Source: an uncultured Sphingomonas sp. | GTDB lineage: Bacteria; Pseudomonadota; Alphaproteobacteria; Sphingomonadales; Sphingomonadaceae | Direction: 5' to 3' | Assembly (NCBI GenBank): GCA_902806295.1 | Contig: CADCWB010000179.1 | Coordinates: 1-5,926, forward strand | DNA length: 5,926 nt | Made by a program: the position numbers and the translations under genes | The notes under the pieces: model-generated | What the model was told of the DNA's origin: nothing | The model's input: only the letters and a program-made list of their open reading frames with translations | Database searches by the model: none | In this document: positions 1 through 4,513 of the stretch, piece by piece | How positions within the stretch are numbered: position 1 is the first letter of the stretch | Layout: every line of letters begins with the position of its first letter

Positions 1-561
1 CTGACCCACATGGTGCACACCATGGCGCTGCACGACAGTGGTCCAAGCGCCGTGCGCTATCCGCGCGGGAGCGGCGAAGGTCTCATCATTCCCGCTCATC
101 CGGAGCGGCTGGAGATCGGCAAGGGCCGGGTCGTGCGCGACGGCAAGACCGTGGCGATCCTGTCATTGGGAACCAGGCTGGCCGAGGCGCTCAAGGCGGC
201 CGAACAGCTCGAGGCAATGGGTTTGTCGGCTACCGTCGCCGATATGCGGTTCGCCAAGCCGTTGGACGAGGCGCTGATCCGCTGCCTGCTCACCACCCAC
301 GAAGTTGCCGTGACGGTGGAGGAGGCGGCAGTCGGCGGTTTTGGCGCCCACGTGCTCACCCTTGCAAGCGACGAAGGCCTGATCGACGCTGGATTGAAGC
401 TGCGCACCATGCGCCTGCCCGACCGCTTCCAGGATCAGAACAAGCCCGAGAAGCAATATGATGAAGCCGGCCTTAACGCCCCGCACATCGTCGACACGGT
501 GCTGAAGGCGCTGCGGCGGAACAGCGTGGGGATCGAGTCCGAACAGGGCGTGCGCGCCTGA
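1..561 (+). CDS. dxs: 1-deoxy-D-xylulose-5-phosphate synthase, C-terminal part (5' truncated by window)
   Basis: Dxs is the thiamine-diphosphate enzyme that condenses pyruvate with glyceraldehyde 3-phosphate to make DXP, the first step of the MEP isoprenoid pathway in the cytosol. The reading frame is open from base 1, so only about the last 186 of roughly 620-640 residues are present. The fragment starts at the end of the pyrimidine-binding transketolase domain, with the Dxs-typical GPSAVRYPRG segment (window residues about 14-23). The transketolase C-terminal domain follows, with ADMRFAKPLDEALI and VEEAAVGGFGAHV, both typical of the family. The ThDP-binding GDG motif and the catalytic N-terminal half lie outside the window. 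The TGA stop (559-561) overlaps the proposed tlyA start, so the two genes are probably translationally coupled. The family call is very secure. The ATGs at 10 and 22 are internal methionines, not starts. Confidence 0.96.
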   Translation: MTHMVHTMALHDSGPSAVRYPRGSGEGLIIPAHPERLEIGKGRVVRDGKTVAILSLGTRLAEALKAAEQLEAMGLSATVADMRFAKPLDEALIRCLLTTHEVAVTVEEAAVGGFGAHVLTLASDEGLIDAGLKLRTMRLPDRFQDQNKPEKQYDEAGLNAPHIVDTVLKALRRNSVGIESEQGVRA

Positions 562-1310
562 AGCAGCGCGTCGATCAGTTGCTCGTTGCCCGCGGCTTGG
601 CCGAGACCCGCTCCAAGGCCCAGGCGCTGATCATGGCCGGAGTAGTGTTCGCCGGCGAGCGGAAGATGGCCAAAGCCGGGGAGATGCTGGCAGCGGACGC
701 GCTATTGGACGTGCGCGGCAAGGATCACCCGTGGGTCAGCCGTGGTGGCGTGAAGCTGGATCATGGACTCACCCACTTCGGGTTCGACGTTCGCGGAGCG
801 ACCGCGCTGGACGTCGGCTCGTCAACGGGCGGCTTCACCGACGTGCTGCTGAGCCGTGGTGCGGCCAAGGTCTATGCCGTGGATGTCGGCACCAATCAGC
901 TGGCGTGGAAGCTGCGGCAGGATGCCCGAGTCCTCGTCATGGAACAGACCAACGCCCGGTCGCTCTCTTCCGAGATGATCCCCGTACGGGTGGACATAGT
1001 GGTCTGCGATGCCAGCTTCATCGGCCTGGCCAAGGTCTTGGAAGCGCCGCTTGGTCTAGCGCGGAGTGGCGCGCGGCTGGTCGCGCTTATCAAGCCGCAA
1101 TTCGAGGCCGGACGCGAGGAGGTCGGCAAGGGCGGGGTTATCCGCGACCCGCTCGTGCACGAACGAGTTTGCGCGAGCGCGGCGAAATGGATTGCATCGC
1201 AGGGCTGGGCTGTGGGGGGGGTAACGCCCAGCCCAATCATCGGCCCCGAAGGCAACGTCGAATTTCTAATCGGAGCGACGAAGGAGGCGCCGAGTGGCCA
1301 CGGCGATTGA
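558..1310 (+). CDS. tlyA: TlyA family rRNA (cytidine-2'-O)-methyltransferase
   Basis: This SAM-dependent enzyme 2'-O-methylates a cytidine in rRNA: 23S C1920 for all TlyA, plus 16S C1409 for the long type. An S4 RNA-binding domain fills residues about 2-60 and an FtsJ/RrmJ-like methyltransferase domain about 64-240. Visible motifs are WVSRGGVKL, the SAM loop ALDVGSSTGGFTD, VCDASFIGL and LIKPQFE. The K-D-K-E tetrad falls at K66, D151, K179 and E235. This is exactly three less than K69, D154, K182 and E238 as I recall them for Mycobacterium tuberculosis TlyA. The start is set at CTG 558 because the conserved opening KQRVDQLLVARGL begins right after it. The first conventional start, TTG 579, would remove part of the S4 domain, and no ATG, GTG or TTG lies in frame just upstream. 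A weak AGGG (545-548) sits 9 nt before CTG. The resulting 250 aa and short C-terminus fit short TlyA (type I). The function is secure; the start is inferred. Confidence 0.93.
   Translation: MKQRVDQLLVARGLAETRSKAQALIMAGVVFAGERKMAKAGEMLAADALLDVRGKDHPWVSRGGVKLDHGLTHFGFDVRGATALDVGSSTGGFTDVLLSRGAAKVYAVDVGTNQLAWKLRQDARVLVMEQTNARSLSSEMIPVRVDIVVCDASFIGLAKVLEAPLGLARSGARLVALIKPQFEAGREEVGKGGVIRDPLVHERVCASAAKWIASQGWAVGGVTPSPIIGPEGNVEFLIGATKEAPSGHGD
1281..1287 (+). promoter_or_regulatory. Shine-Dalgarno sequence of tspO
   Basis: AAGGAGG is a near-perfect anti-16S match ending 6 nt before GTG 1294. It lies inside the tlyA coding region and supports GTG 1294 as the tspO start despite the 17-nt overlap with tlyA. 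Confidence 0.85.
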
Positions 1311-1833
1311 GCACCAGACGCGCCGTCCGTGGTGGAGGTATGCGGTGCTCGCGGTCCCGATCATCGTGCTGGTCGGATCAGCGGTCGGCTATTTATCCAA
1401 CAGCGGCTTCGGCAACGGCTGGTATGCCCCGCTGCAGAAGCCGAGCTTTCAGCCGCCCGGCTGGGCGTTCGGCGTGACGTGGACGGTTCTGTATGCGCTG
1501 ATGGGTATCGCGCTGGCGATGGTACTGGGCGCGCCGCGCTCGGTTCCCCGGCGGGGAGGACTGATCCTATTTTTCCTGCAGTTGGCGCTGAACTACTCCT
1601 GGTCACCGGCCTTTTTCGGGGCTGGGGCGATCGACTGGGGCTTCCTGATCATCCTCGCCATGAACGTGCTGGTCACCATGACGATCATCAGCTTCTGGCG
1701 AGTGAAACCGCTGGCAGGCGCGTTGCTGCTGCCCTATCTGGCATGGCTGTGCCTGGCGACCATGTTGAATTGGGAGACGGGCCGCCTCAATCCGGGCGCC
1801 GACCGGGCGTCGTTGGGCATAACGGGAGCTTGA
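1294..1833 (+). CDS. tspO: TspO/MBR family tryptophan-rich membrane protein
   Basis: TspO is the bacterial relative of the mitochondrial translocator protein (peripheral benzodiazepine receptor). It is a five-helix membrane protein that binds porphyrins and is linked to tetrapyrrole and stress signalling. The 179-aa length is slightly above the usual 150-165. Likely membrane helices are residues 15-34, 56-78, 89-110, 112-134 and 138-158. Signatures include WYAPLQKPSFQPPGWAFG (43-60) with W57 and F59, then W63 and Y67, QLALNYSWSPAFF (96-108), and PYLAWLCLATMLNW (147-160) followed by the RLNP end (164-167). The start is GTG 1294, chosen because of the strong AAGGAGG 6 nt upstream; it overlaps the end of tlyA by 17 nt. 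Its position in a dxs-headed cluster with ubiK suggests a tie to isoprenoid, quinone or pigment metabolism. That tie is inference. The exact ligand or partner cannot be read from the sequence. Confidence 0.95.
   Translation: MATAIEHQTRRPWWRYAVLAVPIIVLVGSAVGYLSNSGFGNGWYAPLQKPSFQPPGWAFGVTWTVLYALMGIALAMVLGAPRSVPRRGGLILFFLQLALNYSWSPAFFGAGAIDWGFLIILAMNVLVTMTIISFWRVKPLAGALLLPYLAWLCLATMLNWETGRLNPGADRASLGITGA
1824..1828 (+). promoter_or_regulatory. Shine-Dalgarno sequence of ubiK
   Basis: GGGAG lies 7 nt before ATG 1836, inside the last codons of tspO. It supports this ATG as the start of a short gene, rather than an extension upstream in the same open frame. Confidence 0.6.
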
Positions 1834-1835
1834 AG

Positions 1836-2156
1836 ATGCAGTCGCAGAACCGTCTGTTCGACGATTTCGTGAAGATGATGAACGGTGCGGCCGGGACCTT
1901 CGCCGGCATGACCCGCGAGGCGCAGGAGTCTGCGCGCGAACGGATGCGGGAATGGGTCGGCGGCATGGACTTCGTGTCGCGCGACGAGTTCGAGGCGGTA
2001 AAGGCCATGGCCGCGACCGCTCGCGAAGAGGTCGAGGCGATGCGCAATCGGCTTGCCGCCCTGGAGGCTGCGGCTGGACGTAGCAGCGCGAGCTCGGCGA
2101 GCCCCAGCGATCGCAAGAACGGGCCGACCACGGGCGTGGAGACTCCGGAGGAGTGA
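1836..2156 (+). CDS. ubiK: Accessory factor UbiK family protein (membrane fusogenic/BMFP type)
   Basis: UbiK (YqiC in E. coli) is a small accessory factor of the ubiquinone biosynthesis complex, working with UbiJ in aerobic ubiquinone synthesis; relatives also show membrane-fusogenic activity in vitro. The 106-aa product is close to the usual size. It begins MQSQNRLFDDFVKMMNGAAG, an amphipathic helical stretch typical of alphaproteobacterial members. The family hallmark MDFVSRDEFEAVKAMAA (residues 44-60) is equivalent to DLVSREEFDVQ in E. coli. A coiled-coil-like helix runs to about residue 80 (AREEVEAMRNRLAALEAAA). The last 25 residues are a polar, Ser-rich, probably disordered tail. The ATG lies 2 nt after the tspO stop, with GGGAG upstream. 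The reading frame stays open back through tspO in a shifted frame, but that upstream part is a shadow. A UbiK role is inferred from family; the alphaproteobacterial branch is less studied. Confidence 0.88.
   Translation: MQSQNRLFDDFVKMMNGAAGTFAGMTREAQESARERMREWVGGMDFVSRDEFEAVKAMAATAREEVEAMRNRLAALEAAAGRSSASSASPSDRKNGPTTGVETPEE
2147..2152 (+). promoter_or_regulatory. Purine-rich ribosome-binding site at the ubiK/ybjN-domain gene junction
   Basis: GGAGGA is a strong Shine-Dalgarno match but directly abuts GTG 2153, with no spacer. A second GGAG at 2138-2141 lies 11 nt before that GTG. The strong site would serve TTG 2165 with a spacer of about 12 nt. The sequence alone does not settle which start is used. 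Confidence 0.4.
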
Positions 2157-2677
2157 GCGAGCGCTTGTCCGAGGATCAGACGACCGACGAACGGGACGAC
2201 GGCGCGCCGATCGAGGTGCTCGAAGCCTACTTCGAGGCGCGCGGTTGGGCCTGCGAGCGCTCGGGAGAAGGGGAGATCGTCGCCTCTGCACCCGGCAGCT
2301 GGGCGCAATATGAGCTGCGCGGCGTGTGGCGGCCCGAGGACGGCGTGCTGCAGTTCCTGGCCTTCCCGGACGTCAAGGTCGCGAGCGAGAAGCGCTTAGC
2401 GATCTATGAGACGCTTGGCCTTATCAACGAACAGATGTGGCTCGGCCACTTCGAGCTATGGTCCGGGTCGGGTCTGATCCTGTTCCGCTATTCTTCGTTG
2501 CTCGACATGGGCAGCGACGGCGAGGGTCTGAGCTTCGAGCAGGCCGAAGCGATCGCCGAGGCGGCGCTCGAGGAGTGCGAGCGCTTCTACCCAGTTTTCC
2601 AGTTCGTCCTGTGGGGCGGCAAGAGCCCGAGTGAGGCAATTTCCGCCGCCCTGATCGATACCGCCGGCGAGGCCTGA
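2153..2677 (+). CDS. YbjN domain-containing protein of unknown function
   Basis: The protein has 174 aa and looks cytosolic, with no signal peptide or membrane segment. The YbjN domain has a fold related to type III secretion chaperones, and no biochemical role is established for this branch. After a short acidic, probably disordered N-terminus (residues 1-18), the domain runs from APIEVLEAYFEARGW (18-32). It continues through GSWAQYELRGVWRPEDGVLQ (48-67), FLAFPDVKV (68-76) and NEQMWLGHFELW (92-103), to ERFYPVFQFVLWGGKSP (143-159). The aromatic residues and the FVLWGGKSP end are what I associate with the alphaproteobacterial family. GTG 2153 overlaps the ubiK stop by 4 nt (GTGA), and the stop codon directly abuts the proC ATG, so co-expression is likely. 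TTG 2165 is an alternative start. YbjN overexpression in E. coli affects motility and stress traits, which should not be carried over here. Confidence 0.87.
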   Translation: MSERLSEDQTTDERDDGAPIEVLEAYFEARGWACERSGEGEIVASAPGSWAQYELRGVWRPEDGVLQFLAFPDVKVASEKRLAIYETLGLINEQMWLGHFELWSGSGLILFRYSSLLDMGSDGEGLSFEQAEAIAEAALEECERFYPVFQFVLWGGKSPSEAISAALIDTAGEA

Positions 2678-3538
2678 ATGGACGTTCAGTCGATCACCGG
2701 ACCTGCGCCTATAGTGCAGAGGGTCCCTGGCAGCTTCTGGTTCGTCGGCTGCGGCAACATGGCAGGGGCCATGGTCGAGGGCTGGCGACTAGCCGGCATG
2801 GACCTTTCCTCATCGGTCGGGATCCGGCCCAGCGCCCGGCCGGTAGAGGGCCTGCGGACCGTTCGCTCGCTGTTCGAGGCCGGATGCCCGCCTGAGTACA
2901 TGCTGCTTGGCTTCAAGCCGCAGCTGCTTGATGAGGTTGCGCCCGATCTGCGGCGGTTCAGCGACGGAGCCGTCATCGTCTCCATCCTGGCCGGAGTAGA
3001 ACTCGCCAGCTTGGCGGCCAGGTTCCCCGGTGCCAGGGCGATCGTGCGGGCGATGCCGAACCTGCCGGTAGCGGTGCGGCGCGGAGTGGTCGCGCTGGTA
3101 AGCGACGATGTGGACGAGGCGCTGCGCCAGCGGCTCGGCGAGCGCTTCCGCCAACTCGGCACCGCAATTTGGAGTCCGAACGAAGCATCGTTCGGAGCGG
3201 TCGGAGCATTGGCTGGCGCGGGGCCGGCCTATGTCGCCCGCTTCATTGAAGCGCTGGCCGCAGCCGGACAAGCAAGGGGCCTCGACCCAGCCCTGGCGCT
3301 GACCGTCGCCCGCGAGACCGTGTTCGGGACGGCGTGGCTGGCGGCGAGCACGGGCGAACTAATGGACGAAATGGTCGCGCGGGTGCGCAGCCCCAATGGC
3401 ACGACCGAGGCAGGCCTTGCCGTGTTCGAAGCGGAATTACCCAGCTTGATCGACCGTACACTAGCCGCGGCCGGGCGACGCTCCGCCGAACTGGCGGAAG
3501 CCGCCCGCCAGATTGATTCACCCGCAACGCTGGCCTAG
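2678..3538 (+). CDS. proC: Pyrroline-5-carboxylate reductase
   Basis: ProC reduces 1-pyrroline-5-carboxylate to L-proline with NAD(P)H, the final step of proline synthesis in the cytosol. The 286 aa are slightly longer than the usual 265-280 because about 18 residues precede the Rossmann domain. The dinucleotide loop FVGCGNMAGAM is at residues 22-32. Other family marks are GFKPQ (78-82), VRAMPNLP (123-130), GALAGAGPAYVARFIEALA (176-194) and the C-terminal signature RVRSPNGTTEAGL (235-247), which contains the substrate-site Thr pair. The segment usually reading SGSGPAY is AGAGPAY here (179-185). The ATG directly follows the stop of the YbjN gene, with GAGG (2669-2672) 5 nt upstream, so translation is probably coupled. 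GTG 2714 could be a shorter start but has no evident ribosome-binding site. The stop TAG sits inside a 10-bp palindrome (3532-3541), probably by chance. Confidence 0.95.
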   Translation: MDVQSITGPAPIVQRVPGSFWFVGCGNMAGAMVEGWRLAGMDLSSSVGIRPSARPVEGLRTVRSLFEAGCPPEYMLLGFKPQLLDEVAPDLRRFSDGAVIVSILAGVELASLAARFPGARAIVRAMPNLPVAVRRGVVALVSDDVDEALRQRLGERFRQLGTAIWSPNEASFGAVGALAGAGPAYVARFIEALAAAGQARGLDPALALTVARETVFGTAWLAASTGELMDEMVARVRSPNGTTEAGLAVFEAELPSLIDRTLAAAGRRSAELAEAARQIDSPATLA

Positions 3539-3570
3539 GCCTCGCCCGACTTCCTTCCACGCGGGGCACA

Positions 3571-4455
3571 ATGGCGGACACGCAGGGTTTCGACGATCGC
3601 GACGGCTTTATCTGGTTTGACGGCAAGCTGGTGCCTTGGCGCGAGGCCAACGTCCACATACTGACCCACGCGATGCACTATGCTTCCTCGGTGTTCGAGG
3701 GGCAGCGGGCCTATCGCGGCACCATCTTCAAGCTGCGTGAGCATAGTGAACGACTGCGTCGCAGCGCCGAGCTGTTGGGCTTTAATATTCCCTGGAGCGC
3801 GGAGCAGATCGACGCTGCTTGCAACGAGGTGCTGCAAGCCAACGGGCTGACCGATGCGTACCTGCGCCCGGTAGCTTGGCGCGGGTCGGAATCGATGGGG
3901 GTCAGTCCCAAGGGGACCAAGCCGCATCTGGCGATCGCCGCCTGGAATTGGGGCAAATATTACCCGCATGAGAAAGCCGCCGCCGGCTTGCGGCTGGACA
4001 TCGCGCCGTGGCGGCGGCCGGCGCCTTACACGGCGCCTGTGCATAGTAAGGCGGCCGGCTTGTACATGATTGCGACCCTGTCCAAGCAGCATGCGGACGG
4101 ACGAGGCTATGACGACGCGCTGATGTTCGACTGGCGCGGCCAAGTGGCGGAAGCGACCGGCGCCAACGCCTTTTTTGTCCGCGACGGCGTACTGCACACG
4201 CCGACGCCCGATTGCTTTCTCAATGGCATCACTCGCCGGACGGTGATCGACTTGGCGCTGAAGCGCGGCATCGAGGTGCAGGAACGCACCATTTGGCCCG
4301 AAGAGCTGGAAAGCTTCGAGCAATTTTTCCTGACCGGTTCCGCGGCCGAGGTGACCTTCGTCCAGTCGGCCGGACCGTGGAGTTTCGAAATCGGGGCGTT
4401 GTCGCGACAGCTGGCCACCGACTACGACGACTTGGTGAACGGTCGCCAGGCCTAG
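3571..4455 (+). CDS. ilvE: Branched-chain amino acid aminotransferase (PLP fold type IV)
   Basis: IlvE transfers the amino group between glutamate and the 2-oxo acids of leucine, isoleucine and valine, the last step of their synthesis and the first of their breakdown. The 294 aa are close to typical class IV length (about 300). Visible features are the opening IWFDGKLVPW (14-23), HYASSVFEGQRAY (36-48) and YLRPVAWRGSESMGV (97-111). The PLP lysine K160 lies in HSKAAGLYM (158-166). E194 is in VAEATGANAFFV, and the phosphate-binding elements are NGITR (218-222) and LTGSAAEVTFV (254-264). YLRP, MGV and the GSAAE segment favour BCAT over D-amino-acid transaminase or aminodeoxychorismate lyase. ATG 3571 is the only start that leaves the N-terminal domain intact; the upstream GCGGGG (3561-3566) is a weak ribosome-binding site. 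It follows proC after 32 nt and may share its transcript. Confidence 0.94.
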   Translation: MADTQGFDDRDGFIWFDGKLVPWREANVHILTHAMHYASSVFEGQRAYRGTIFKLREHSERLRRSAELLGFNIPWSAEQIDAACNEVLQANGLTDAYLRPVAWRGSESMGVSPKGTKPHLAIAAWNWGKYYPHEKAAAGLRLDIAPWRRPAPYTAPVHSKAAGLYMIATLSKQHADGRGYDDALMFDWRGQVAEATGANAFFVRDGVLHTPTPDCFLNGITRRTVIDLALKRGIEVQERTIWPEELESFEQFFLTGSAAEVTFVQSAGPWSFEIGALSRQLATDYDDLVNGRQA

Positions 4456-4476
4456 CGGCTGCAGCTTGCTCTTGCT

Positions 4477-4500
4477 CCTTGGGCCCTTAAGGTCCCGAGG
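4477..4500 (+). other. GC-rich hairpin in the ilvE-MFS intergenic region
   Basis: Bases 4477-4486 pair with 4491-4500 around a TTAA loop. The 10-position stem has one C/T mismatch and one G-U wobble. No T-run follows, so a classical intrinsic terminator is not supported. The stem ends one base before the AGGAGGG of the next gene. It could be a weak terminator of the upstream transcript or a 5' UTR structure affecting translation of the transporter. Pairing was worked out by hand; no folding energy was computed. Confidence 0.4.
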
Positions 4501-4501
4501 C

Positions 4502-4508
4502 AGGAGGG
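4502..4508 (+). promoter_or_regulatory. Shine-Dalgarno sequence of the MFS transporter gene
   Basis: AGGAGGG ends 5 nt before ATG 4514 and fixes that start. CTCCT at 4475-4479 is complementary to AGGAG at 4502-4506, so the site could be partly masked in the mRNA. Confidence 0.8.
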
Positions 4509-4513
4509 ATCGA

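Noticed and set aside
731..1477. + strand open frame overlapping tlyA and tspO
   Set aside because: It is a shifted-frame shadow of two solid genes, rich in Arg and Gly and with no domain pattern.
1329..1835. Possible upstream extension of ubiK through the tspO region in the same frame
   Set aside because: This part overlaps tspO in another frame and reads as Arg/Gly-rich shadow sequence. Family similarity and a ribosome-binding site begin only at ATG 1836.
3532..3541. 10-bp perfect palindrome GGCCTAGGCC at the proC stop
   Set aside because: It is too short to be a convincing terminator, has no T-run, and most of it is fixed by the last proC codons. I see no operator-like partner.
3539..3570. 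Search for a separate ilvE promoter or terminator after proC
   Set aside because: The 32-nt gap holds no recognisable -35/-10 pair or hairpin with T-run. Alphaproteobacterial promoters are hard to see by eye, so this is absence of evidence only.
3535..4323. Long open frame on the - strand (262 codons) opposite ilvE
   Set aside because: It mirrors ilvE, which has all its catalytic motifs on the + strand. The antisense translation resembles no family I know.
4456..4513. Possible promoter with TTGCTC as -35 before the transporter gene
   Set aside because: No plausible -10 element lies at 16-18 nt spacing from either TTGCTC copy.
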